Shown here one piece after another: positions 15,217 through 22,555 of a DNA stretch of 37,009 nt. The notes beneath the pieces are model-generated. The model ran no database searches, was not told the DNA's origin, and was given only the letters and a program-made list of their open reading frames with translations. The stretch comes from Candidatus Sericytochromatia bacterium. Its GTDB lineage: Bacteria; Cyanobacteriota; Sericytochromatia; S15B-MN24; JAQBPE01. A program made the position numbers and the translations under genes. How positions within the stretch are numbered: the first letter of the stretch is position 1; each line of letters opens with the position of its first letter. The DNA is taken from contig JAYKJB010000115.1 in the NCBI GenBank assembly GCA_035285325.1, forward strand, positions 1-37,009, written 5' to 3'.

Positions 15217-15723
15217 TCAGCTCGACAGGCAGCCCGGCCCGTCCGGTGCTGCCGTGCTGCCCTCCGGCGTGCCTTCGGTCACGCGTTCCCAGGCATCCGC
15301 CAGCAGGCCAAGGCCTTGCATCAGGGTGGTCCGTTCGGTCGGGGAAAGCGCCTGAAATACCTGCCGAACCAGGCCGCGTCTGGCCTCGCAGGCCGCGCCG
15401 AGCACATCGCGTCCACTGGCGCTCAGGCTGACGTAGACCGCCCGTCGGTCGACCGGGTCCGCATCGCGGGCCACCAGGCCGCGGGTGACCAGCCGGTCGA
15501 TCAGGGTCGAGGCGGCCCCCATCGACAGGTTCAGTTCCTCGGCCAGCGGCGACATCTTGGTTCGCTGGAGCCGCTGGATGGTTTCCAGGGCGCACAGCTG
15601 CGGCGGCGTGAGCTTGACCGTGCGACAGACGCGCGTGATGCGGCCGCGGTAGGCGCCGACCAGGCGTGACATCACGTGTTCGTAAGCTTCCACTTCAGCT
15701 TGGTGTTCGGCGTCACGGGACAA
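15217..15723 (-). CDS. MarR-family transcriptional regulator
   Basis: 168 residues, starting at TTG 15723 with GAAGGAAG 8 bases upstream; no in-frame ATG precedes the conserved part. The winged-helix core is clear: LTPPQLCALETIQ (38-50), a helix-turn-helix with recognition helix SMGAASTLIDRLVTRGLV (67-84), and the wing DPVDRRAVYVSLSASG (89-104), whose D-x-R-R pattern is diagnostic of MarR proteins. A dimerisation helix follows and the last 25 residues or so are disordered. MarR proteins are usually dimeric repressors relieved by small aromatic or oxidising ligands. The AAAATATTTT palindrome over its own -35 region suggests autoregulation. The same intergenic region drives the divergent lipoprotein-barrel-TolC operon, so that operon is the most likely target. 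Confidence 0.92.
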   Translation of the reverse strand: MSRDAEHQAEVEAYEHVMSRLVGAYRGRITRVCRTVKLTPPQLCALETIQRLQRTKMSPLAEELNLSMGAASTLIDRLVTRGLVARDADPVDRRAVYVSLSASGRDVLGAACEARRGLVRQVFQALSPTERTTLMQGLGLLADAWERVTEGTPEGSTAAPDGPGCLSS

Positions 15724-15770
15724 CGGACGGCTTCCTTCACGAGAGGCATCGGGGCCAGGCTCCCTTCCTC

Positions 15771-15807
15771 AGTGTAAGGGAAAAAAAGTTTGCATGTAAA
15801 ATATTTT
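15771..15807 (-). promoter_or_regulatory. Promoter of the MarR gene with AAAATATTTT palindrome
   Basis: On the minus strand TTTACA (15800-15795) and TACACT (15776-15771) are separated by 18 bases, a good sigma-70-like pair. AAAATATTTT (15798-15807), a perfect 10-bp palindrome, overlaps the -35 and is a candidate MarR operator. Confidence 0.6.
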
Positions 15808-15850
15808 GCTGCGATCGACGGTGACATGCCGGCGCTTCGCCGGATGGCGC

Positions 15851-15879
15851 TTGCCACCTTATATTCATGCTGCTAAATT
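15851..15879 (+). promoter_or_regulatory. Sigma-70-like promoter of the lipoprotein-barrel-TolC operon
   Basis: TTGCCA (15851-15856), a 17-base spacer and TAAATT (15874-15879) make the best -35/-10 pair in the window. The start site would be near 15886, with GAGG (15901-15904) as ribosome site before the ATG at 15912. Confidence 0.65.
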
Positions 15880-15911
15880 GTTTCGCTGTGAAAACTTTTT
15901 GAGGTTCGCCC

Positions 15912-17567
15912 ATGCTGGCCCTGTCGCCCCGTCGTTCCGTGGTACCGAAAGCCTCCTTGGCTGGATGGCTGATTCCCTGCTTGCTGGTGGCCTCGCTGGC
16001 CGGCTGCGAGTCCGAAATCAACACCCTGGCGACGCCCGCTCGGCCCGTGGTCGGCCCGGAAGCCGGGGTGCGGGCGATCCTGACACCAGGGGCCGGCGGC
16101 ACCGTGGTCACGATCGACTCGCCGGAGGGTCTGCCGGCCCTGGTGCGGCAGGCCCGTGACCTGAAGGTGGCGGTGGGGGGCCAAAGCGTGGTCGTCAGCC
16201 GTCCCTCGGGCGGTCACTATACCTTCACCGTCCCGTCCGGCGCGCGTCTCGAGCCCGATGTGGCCGGCAACTGGGAGGCCGTTTTCATCGCGGATGAGCG
16301 CGAAAGCCAGATTGTCACCCTGCAAAGTGGCTCGCCCCTGCCGTTTGGCGATCCGGCCGTGCTGGTCGAGCCCTCTCCGGCTTTCCTGGTGCGCGGGATG
16401 CCGGTGAAACTGCGGGCCAACACGACGGCCACGCCGGAGCAGTACCAGTTCACCTGGTCCTATTCGACGACAGGCACGGCGCCCTGGCTGCCCATCCCCT
16501 CTCGTGAGAAGGAGGCCGAATGGACCCCGGCGCAGGGGGGCAACTATTTCGTCCGCATCGACGCGGTCGACCGCAAGACCCAGCGGGCCTACACCACGGT
16601 GACGGGCGCGCCGATCGTGTTCGTGACCGAGAGCAAGGGCGTCATCACCACCACGCCGCCCCGCGGTGGCGTGACGCGGGGACAGTCCGTGCGGCTCACC
16701 TTCACGCCGCCGGCCGGACTGGCGATCGAGAATCCTCGTGTGTCGTGGAGCTATGCCGCGTCGCCTCAGGGACCGTGGTCGGCGATCGCCGGGGCCGGCA
16801 CCACGCTCGACTGGCTGCCTGCCGCGATCGGGTCCTGGTATCTCAAGGCCGATGTCCTCTCCCCCACCACAGGCGCGGTGGCCAGCTTCATCTCACCGGA
16901 AGCCGCCGTGGTCGTTTCTGAGGCCACGGGGCTCATCAGTGCGACGCCGGGGGCGGTGGAACGCGGCGATCGCGTGGCGCTGCAGCTGAACATGGAGCTG
17001 CCGGGGGCCAAGCAGGTGACCTGGTACTACGCCCGCACCGGCGCCTCGGCCGCCGGGCTCGTCTGGGTGCCGATGCTCGGAACGGGTCGCACCAATGACC
17101 TGGTCGTCAACGAGGCCGGCACCTACAGCTTCCGGGCGGATGTGCCGGAGCCCAACGGCAGCGTGCGGACCTTCACCACGACCGATCCGGTCGTGTCCGT
17201 GACCGAGGGCGCGAGCCCGCTGATCACGACCGATCCCCCGCAGGCGGTGGTGCCTCGCGGGGCCAACGTGACGCTCAAGCTGAACGCACGCGGCGTCGAC
17301 GAGGATCGCTTCACCTACCTCTGGTACACCAGCACCAACCCGCTGGCCGGCTGGACCGCCATCCAGATGACGGATGCCGACGATGCGAAACGCAAGTCCT
17401 TCACCTGGGAAACCCAGCAAACCATCTCGGTGCTCGGGACGACCTCGGTGGTGTTGCAGCCCCCTGGAGCCTATTTCATCCGGGTCGATGCCTTCGAGAA
17501 GGTGTCGCCCAATCGGGTCTACACCTTTACCTCGTCGACCCCGCTCGTCACGATCGAGAACCGGTAG
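15912..17567 (+). CDS. Lipoprotein with four Ig-like repeats
   Basis: 551 residues. A basic N-terminus and hydrophobic stretch end in a lipobox LAGC (residues 29-32), so Cys32 should be lipidated. Residues 50-150 form a beta-rich lead domain. Four related repeats of about 90-115 residues follow (about 152-240, 241-337, 338-431, 432-548). Each opens with P-x-x-x-x-RG-x-x-V-x-L, has a central W-x-Y pattern (FTWSYS, VSWSYA, VTWYYA, YLWYTS), then G-x-Y-x-x-R/K-x-D and a closing V(S/T)E. That is the pattern of Ig-like beta-sandwiches used as spacers or binding modules on the cell surface. No enzyme motif is seen. It is the first gene of an operon, 15 bases before the barrel gene. A role as an outer-membrane-anchored adhesin or assembly partner of the barrel and TolC proteins is inference. 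Confidence 0.85.
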   Translation: MLALSPRRSVVPKASLAGWLIPCLLVASLAGCESEINTLATPARPVVGPEAGVRAILTPGAGGTVVTIDSPEGLPALVRQARDLKVAVGGQSVVVSRPSGGHYTFTVPSGARLEPDVAGNWEAVFIADERESQIVTLQSGSPLPFGDPAVLVEPSPAFLVRGMPVKLRANTTATPEQYQFTWSYSTTGTAPWLPIPSREKEAEWTPAQGGNYFVRIDAVDRKTQRAYTTVTGAPIVFVTESKGVITTTPPRGGVTRGQSVRLTFTPPAGLAIENPRVSWSYAASPQGPWSAIAGAGTTLDWLPAAIGSWYLKADVLSPTTGAVASFISPEAAVVVSEATGLISATPGAVERGDRVALQLNMELPGAKQVTWYYARTGASAAGLVWVPMLGTGRTNDLVVNEAGTYSFRADVPEPNGSVRTFTTTDPVVSVTEGASPLITTDPPQAVVPRGANVTLKLNARGVDEDRFTYLWYTSTNPLAGWTAIQMTDADDAKRKSFTWETQQTISVLGTTSVVLQPPGAYFIRVDAFEKVSPNRVYTFTSSTPLVTIENR

Positions 17568-17582
17568 CCCGTGGAGAACCTC

Positions 17583-18680
17583 ATGAAACGCTGCCTGACC
17601 CCTCTTTACGCGCTGCTGTCGTTGGGCCTGGCCCCGCTGGCCGCCTTCGCCGAGGCCCCTCCAAAACCGTCTCCCGCGCGCCCCGCTGCAGGCCTGCCGG
17701 CCACGGTGCAAGGGACGGTGGTGGATGCGGCCAGTGGGGCCCCGTTGGCCAGCGTGCTGGTGCAGCAGGAGGGGGCGGTGAGTTCCACCTTCACCCAGGC
17801 GGATGGCCAGTTTCGTTTGTTGCTGGAGCGCGCGGCCGGGGCCACCCTGACCGTCTCGGCCGTGGGGTACGAGCCCTTGAGCGTGCCTGTCACGGCCGGC
17901 GCCACCGCTCCGCTGCGGCTCACGATGACGGCGGTGTCAGGCTTCATCCCCGCCTCCCCGATGCTGGCCGCTGATCAGCTGGGCCAGGGCCCGGCGGACC
18001 TGGCGCCCCTCAACACGGGCATGATCTTCGCTTATCGGCTGCGGCAGCAGCTGCTGCAGGCCGGGGGCGCGCGGGCCGAGGGCTGGGCCAACAATGACTA
18101 CCGGGTCGGCCTGCGGTTTCGACTGCGGCCGCTGCTGATCGAAGCCGAGGGGTCCCACCATGAAACCCCGGTGGACGTGAGCGGGCTTGACCGGGTCGCC
18201 AATCCGGCCTTCCGCCCCAGCACCTGGCAAGGGGCCCTGCGCTTGGGCCTGTTGACGCCGCTGGCCACGCCCGATCTGGAAGTGGCTGCGCTGGCCGGTT
18301 ATCGCTGGTCGAACACGGTCCCCAACAACAATGACATCCCTTACACCGGCAGCGACCTCGACTGGGAGCAGACGCGCCAGGCCTTCGGGCCGGTCGCTCT
18401 GCTGGCCTGGCGTCCGGGGCGTGGACGCTTTCACCTGGAAACCAGCTATGGTTGGTATCCCGCCGTGTGGGCGGCCGCCAAAGCGCCGGGGCGTCCTTTT
18501 GGCAGCGCTTGGCTGACGGATCTGCGCGCGGTCGTTGGCTATGAGGTCGTGCCGGGGATGCGGCTGGGCCTGGGCTACCAGGGCGACCAGTGGGGTGGGG
18601 GCGGGGAAGACTCGGCTCGCCTGTTTTCGCTCCAGATGCACTACACGCCGGGTGGTGCCCCGAAGGGGTTCGAACCGTGA
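17583..18680 (+). CDS. Carboxypeptidase-regulatory-domain protein with predicted outer-membrane barrel
   Basis: 365 residues from the ATG at 17583 (GGAG 7-8 bases upstream). A typical signal peptide (MKRCLTPLYALLSLGLAPLA, cleavage after AFA) precedes a Pro/Ala linker. A carboxypeptidase-regulatory-like sandwich spans about 40-120, with GTVVDAASGAPLASVLVQ, ADGQFRLLL and SAVGYEPLSV, the arrangement found at the N-terminus of TonB-dependent transporters. The remainder shows alternating hydrophobic/polar strands with aromatic girdles (RVGLRFRLRPLLIEAEGSHH, FHLETSYGWYPAVW, MRLGLGYQGDQW, ARLFSLQMHYTP), suggesting an 8- to 12-strand outer-membrane barrel. It is too short for a TonB-dependent receptor and has no plug. 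The last strand ends in Tyr plus a short tail rather than a terminal Phe. Its stop overlaps the TolC start by one base. Confidence 0.8.
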   Translation: MKRCLTPLYALLSLGLAPLAAFAEAPPKPSPARPAAGLPATVQGTVVDAASGAPLASVLVQQEGAVSSTFTQADGQFRLLLERAAGATLTVSAVGYEPLSVPVTAGATAPLRLTMTAVSGFIPASPMLAADQLGQGPADLAPLNTGMIFAYRLRQQLLQAGGARAEGWANNDYRVGLRFRLRPLLIEAEGSHHETPVDVSGLDRVANPAFRPSTWQGALRLGLLTPLATPDLEVAALAGYRWSNTVPNNNDIPYTGSDLDWEQTRQAFGPVALLAWRPGRGRFHLETSYGWYPAVWAAAKAPGRPFGSAWLTDLRAVVGYEVVPGMRLGLGYQGDQWGGGGEDSARLFSLQMHYTPGGAPKGFEP

Positions 18681-20026
18681 TGCGAGCGCCTGTTTTGGCG
18701 CTGGCGTGCGCCTGGGGCCTGCTGGGAGCCGCGGCCGTCGCGGCTGAGACGCTGGCTGCCTTGAGCCTGACCGAGGCCTTGCAACTGGCGCGTGCCAACA
18801 GCCTGGCGGTGCTGCAAAGCCGGCAAACCCTCGAGGTGACGGAGGCGGAGAAGGCCTCGACCCTCTCCAACGCCTTGCCGTCGGTGTCCGTCTCTTCGAG
18901 CGCCAATTACCAGGAACTGCCAGGTTCCTCGGCGCGCGCCTTTTCCGGCGGCGGGTTCGGCAACATCGTCGGCTTCCCGGCCACCGGGGCCTACGTGGAC
19001 ACCACCGTCAGCGCCAATCAGGTGATCTTCGATGCGTTCGCCACGCGCGACCAGGTCGCCATCCTCGACCTCAACCTGCGCATCGGCAAGCTGGCTGCCA
19101 CCCAGGCGGAGCAGGATGCCATGCTGCAGGCGGCCGTCGCCTACTTTGACGTGCTGCGCAGCGAGGGCCTGGCGCGGGTGGCGCAGCAGACCCTGCAGCA
19201 GGCGCAGGAGCATCTGCGCCTCGGCGAACTGCGCTTCAAGGCCGGCACCGGGACCCGCTCCGAGGTTCTGCAGCAGCGGGCCCAGCTGGCCAACGCCATG
19301 GGGCAACTGACGCAGGCGCGCAATGCCGTCAACGTGGCGCGCCTGAATCTCAGCAACGTGCTCAATGCCCCGCTCGGCGATCGCCCCCTGGTGTCCCAGG
19401 TCGCCTTGCCCTCGCTGCCGGTTCGCCTCGACCGCGACCTGACGGCGGCGCTGACCCGGCGCCCGGAGGTGTTGCAGCTCGAGGCCCGGCAGTCCGCCGA
19501 CGAGACGCGCGTGCAACTGGAAAGCCGGGCGCTCTGGCCAACCTTGCAGGCCGGGAGTCGCTATGCTCAGCGAAACCTGAGCGAGGGACAGTTCCAGGCT
19601 GGCGTGACGGTCAACTGGGCCTTGTTCGACAGCTTTCGGGCCCGCAATCGCATGGCCGCGGCCTTCGAGCAGGCGCGCGTGACACGTCTTCAACTGGAAC
19701 AGGGACGCCAGCGCGTGGCGCTCGAGATCCGGCAGCAGTTTCAGAGTCGTCAGGAAGCGCAACAACGTGTGGTGGCCTCGCGCGAAGGGCTCGCCGCGGC
19801 CCAGGAGGCGTATCGGCTGGCGCTGCGCCGCTATCAGGCCGGGGTGGCCACGCCCTTTGAAGTCACCGACGTTCAGAACACCCTACTCCAGGCCCAGAAC
19901 AACTATCTGCAAGCCGTGAACGACCTTCACGTGGCCGAGGTTCGGCTGGTGCGGGCCCTCGGCTATGATCTGGCCTCGCTGGCGGCGCGTCAGGGGGGAC
20001 GTCCGCTCGACTCCAAGCTTCCCTGA
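18680..20026 (+). CDS. TolC-family outer-membrane efflux/secretion channel
   Basis: 448 residues from the ATG at 18680, which shares its A with the stop codon of the barrel gene (TGATG), so translation is coupled. The signal peptide (MRAPVLALACAWGLLGAAAV) is cleaved near AVAAE. Two outer-membrane-efflux-protein repeats follow, each with long amphipathic helices rich in Ala, Gln, Leu and Arg. Typical elements are LSLTEALQLARANSLAVLQS at the start, LGELRFKAGTGTRSEVLQQR in the first repeat and LALRRYQAGVATPFEVTDVQ in the second; the G-x-x-T/S-x-x-E/D-V signature recurs as in TolC, OprM and CyaE. The protein would form a trimeric channel across the outer membrane and periplasm. No inner-membrane pump, ABC transporter or adaptor is adjacent, so the partner machinery is elsewhere or the operon works differently. 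Confidence 0.93.
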   Translation: MRAPVLALACAWGLLGAAAVAAETLAALSLTEALQLARANSLAVLQSRQTLEVTEAEKASTLSNALPSVSVSSSANYQELPGSSARAFSGGGFGNIVGFPATGAYVDTTVSANQVIFDAFATRDQVAILDLNLRIGKLAATQAEQDAMLQAAVAYFDVLRSEGLARVAQQTLQQAQEHLRLGELRFKAGTGTRSEVLQQRAQLANAMGQLTQARNAVNVARLNLSNVLNAPLGDRPLVSQVALPSLPVRLDRDLTAALTRRPEVLQLEARQSADETRVQLESRALWPTLQAGSRYAQRNLSEGQFQAGVTVNWALFDSFRARNRMAAAFEQARVTRLQLEQGRQRVALEIRQQFQSRQEAQQRVVASREGLAAAQEAYRLALRRYQAGVATPFEVTDVQNTLLQAQNNYLQAVNDLHVAEVRLVRALGYDLASLAARQGGRPLDSKLP

Positions 20027-20060
20027 CGCTTGCTCCAGACGCGGAGAGCGGACTCGACCC

Positions 20061-20082
20061 AGCCGGCCCGCCGCGCCCGGCT
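20061..20082. terminator. Weak hairpin between convergent genes
   Basis: AGCCGG (20061-20066) pairs with CCGGCT (20077-20082) around a 10-base GC loop, between the TolC stop and the stop of the convergent NHL lipoprotein. No T-run follows on either strand, so termination here is uncertain. Confidence 0.3.
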
Positions 20083-20087
20083 CGGCG

Positions 20088-22475
20088 CTATTCGTCGTCC
20101 TCGGCCGCTGAGTTGTCGGGCGGGGGCGTCACCGCCTGGAACGCGACGCTGAAGACGAGCTTGCGGATGCGGTGGTTGTCGCGGTCCGCCACGAAGATCT
20201 GCCCGTTGCGGTCGAGGAAGATTCCGGCAGGACCGTTGAAGCCCGCCACGTCGCCAGGACCGTCCTGGAAGCGCGCCCGGTTCTTGTGGCCTGCCAGGGT
20301 GTAGGTGCGTGCCGTTCCCAGCGCGATCTTGCGAATGGCGCAGCCCGTTTCTTCAGACACGTACAGGTCGCCGTCCTGGTTCATGACAATGCCCATCGGG
20401 CGAGTGAACATCGCCACCTGATTCGCGGGACCCGAGGCGGGACCATCCTGGGAGCCTGGCTGCCCCGTGGTCCCGGAGAGGGTCGACACCGTGCCGTCCG
20501 GGGTGATGCGCCGAATGGCGTGGTTGCTGCTGTCCGCCACGTACAGAATGCCACTGCCGTCGAGAAAGAGGCCGTGCGGGTGATGGAAGCGGGCCTCGCC
20601 TCCCTTGCCGTCTTTCAGGCCTGACCCCCCGCCCCCGGCATAGGTCGTGACGGTTTTTTCGGGGGTGTCCAGCGCGATCTTGCAGATGCGATGATTGACC
20701 GCATCGGAGACGAACAGGGTCTTGCCGTCCTGGCTCAGGGCGATGCCGCGGGGGTAACCGAAGCGGGCCTGGTCGCCCGGTCCATCGGCCATTCCGGCCA
20801 CGAGACTTCCGGCGATGCGCAACGGCGGCCGTCCATTGCGCACGCTGTACACGCTGTTGTCGGCCAGCACGAACAGGTTGTTCGGGCCGGCTGCGGTCAG
20901 GCCCGAGATGCCCGGCAGCGCCATGACGGCATCAAACGAGTCGGTGAAACTGGTGACCTTGCCCTCCCCGTCAATGCGCCGGATGCGGCCATTGCCGTTG
21001 TCTGAGATGTACAGCGTGCCCTCGGCATCGGCGGCCATGCCCCAAGGCATGTTGAAGCGAGCCTCCGAGGGGTTGCCATCCTCGTCGCCGCGCGAGCTTC
21101 CCAGATGCGTGGAGACGACCACGGCCGGGATGCCCGGGGGCGGATAGACAATGCCCTCGCGCTGACCCTCGCCTGCCTCGAAGGATTTGCCGTTGAGCCG
21201 CATCACGATGCCGGAGGTGGGCGTGAAGGCCAGCACCCCGTTTTCAAAAGCCTGCTGACGGTGGGGACCTTTGTGGGGGGTACCGGCCACCATCAGGTCG
21301 CCCGGGAGTTCCTCTTCGTCGCCCGTCGGGGCGCCAAGCGTCCAGTACTGGGCGGCTGAAATGTAGCGATCGTAAAACTCGTTGCGGATCAGTTTCGGGC
21401 CCTTGGGACCGTACAGCACCACCGCGTGCCCGCGCGTATCAGCCCCCCCGGTGAACCACTGCGCCGGCAGCCCATTCCAGAGCGCCACCTGGCTGCCCTG
21501 ACCGATGTCCCGCGGGATGCCGATCTGACGCGTCTTCACATAAGCGGCGAACGCATTGGCCAGCGGAGCGAGGTCGAGGCTGGCCACGCTCGCCACGGGC
21601 GGGATGACCTCCTCTTCGGTCAGCTCGACGTCCAGTTTTCCGGCGCTCTGGGCCGTCTTGAATTCCGTGCGGGTGGCGGACACCAGCGCGGAGCTGGTTT
21701 TGGCCAGGGCGGGCACCTTGGCCGCCATCTGCTCGAAGGTCTGGGCGGCCTTGATGGTGTTCGACAGGTCGATGCGGACATCGCCTTTGGCCACCTCCTG
21801 CGCCACCTCGCCGGTCAGTTTGGTGTAGTCGGCCACCGACAGGATGCGCAGGGCGGCCGGCTGGTCCCGCAACTGATGTCGCAGGTGTTCCGTGACGATG
21901 GTGGTGATGGGATTGACCTCCAGGTTCGGGCTGTCGACCCGTCCCAGGGCCGAGAGCGCGAAGCTGTCGAGTTGCACCTCGACGATCCAGTTGTTGCCGG
22001 GTGGTACGTCCGTGAAGGTGAAGCGTCCCTGGGCATCGGTTTCAACTGGGTTCACGCCGCGCACGCGGCGCCGGGAGGCATCGAGCAAGTGGGCCTTGCG
22101 CTTGGCGATCGGACGCATCTCCTCGGCGAGCAAGCGGAACACCGGCGGGAGCTGTTGCAGGAGCAAGTAGCCAGCCGTGTTGCTCGACAGGATGCCGCCC
22201 GCGTTGTTGGAGACCAGCCCTCCGGCATTGTTGGCCAGGATGCCGGCCGTGTTGGAGCTGATGATGCCCCCGCCGTTGGTGCTGAGCAGCGAGGCCGGGC
22301 TTCTGGCGACGCCTGTCAGCACGGGCCCCGTCGCCACCGCCGGCGCCTTGGGTTTGGCGCTGGCGGCTGCCTTGGCGCTTTTCGGGCGCACCGGCATATC
22401 GGACGGACCACAGGCAGCTGCCAGCAGGGCCAGCACGCAGGTGGCAGTGGTCAGAACGACGGGGTGCTTGCGCAT
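20088..22475 (-). CDS. NHL-repeat lipoprotein with octapeptide repeats (paralogue 1)
   Basis: 795 residues from the ATG at 22475 (CAGGAGAAG upstream). Lipobox AAAC puts the lipidated Cys at residue 22. An Ala/Lys/Pro linker is followed by five tandem octapeptides (residues 63-102; LLSTNGGG, IISSNTAG, ILANNAGG, LVSNNAGG, ILSSNTAG). A small regulatory-like sandwich (TDAQGRFTFTDVPPG) and a helical region lead to a C-terminal beta-propeller of NHL repeats. Clear blades read ARFNMPWGMAADAEGTLYIS, ARFGYPRGIALSQDGKTLFV, ARFHHPHGLFLDGSGILYVA, FTRPMGIVMNQDGDLYVS and FNGPAGIFLDRNGQIFVADR, each followed by N/G-x-x-I-R/C-K/R-I. NHL propellers bind proteins or ligands. It ends in a Pro/Asp/Glu tail. An outer-membrane, surface-exposed location is inferred. 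The divergent neighbour is hrpB. Confidence 0.9.
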   Translation of the reverse strand: MRKHPVVLTTATCVLALLAAACGPSDMPVRPKSAKAAASAKPKAPAVATGPVLTGVARSPASLLSTNGGGIISSNTAGILANNAGGLVSNNAGGILSSNTAGYLLLQQLPPVFRLLAEEMRPIAKRKAHLLDASRRRVRGVNPVETDAQGRFTFTDVPPGNNWIVEVQLDSFALSALGRVDSPNLEVNPITTIVTEHLRHQLRDQPAALRILSVADYTKLTGEVAQEVAKGDVRIDLSNTIKAAQTFEQMAAKVPALAKTSSALVSATRTEFKTAQSAGKLDVELTEEEVIPPVASVASLDLAPLANAFAAYVKTRQIGIPRDIGQGSQVALWNGLPAQWFTGGADTRGHAVVLYGPKGPKLIRNEFYDRYISAAQYWTLGAPTGDEEELPGDLMVAGTPHKGPHRQQAFENGVLAFTPTSGIVMRLNGKSFEAGEGQREGIVYPPPGIPAVVVSTHLGSSRGDEDGNPSEARFNMPWGMAADAEGTLYISDNGNGRIRRIDGEGKVTSFTDSFDAVMALPGISGLTAAGPNNLFVLADNSVYSVRNGRPPLRIAGSLVAGMADGPGDQARFGYPRGIALSQDGKTLFVSDAVNHRICKIALDTPEKTVTTYAGGGGSGLKDGKGGEARFHHPHGLFLDGSGILYVADSSNHAIRRITPDGTVSTLSGTTGQPGSQDGPASGPANQVAMFTRPMGIVMNQDGDLYVSEETGCAIRKIALGTARTYTLAGHKNRARFQDGPGDVAGFNGPAGIFLDRNGQIFVADRDNHRIRKLVFSVAFQAVTPPPDNSAAEDDE
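22170..22289 (-). repeat. Five octapeptide repeats in the first NHL lipoprotein
   Basis: Residues 63-102 are five gapless octads with consensus [LI][LIV][SA]x N x [GA]G. The Asn at position 5 and Gly at position 8 are invariant and positions 1-2 are always aliphatic. The DNA copies have diverged (TTGTTGGCC, TTGTTGGAG and similar), so this is an old protein-level repeat rather than a recent DNA slippage product. Confidence 0.9.
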
Positions 22476-22543
22476 GGCCTTCTCCTGAGGGTCGGTTCGC
22501 TGTGTTCTTCTCATACCCGACTTTGTTCCCTCGCGCGGTGGTC

Positions 22544-22549
22544 TATCAT
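22544..22549 (+). promoter_or_regulatory. Possible -10 box (TATCAT) giving a leaderless hrpB mRNA
   Basis: TATCAT ends 6 bases before the proposed GTG start at 22556. The only purine-rich stretch, GGGGAGG, abuts the GTG and is too close for a normal ribosome site. A start at about 22556 would make the mRNA leaderless. Confidence 0.4.
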
Positions 22550-22555
22550 GGGGAG

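Noticed and set aside
17571-18680. TonB-dependent receptor
   Set aside because: The regulatory-like domain fits, but the protein is too short (365 residues) and has no plug domain or TonB box.
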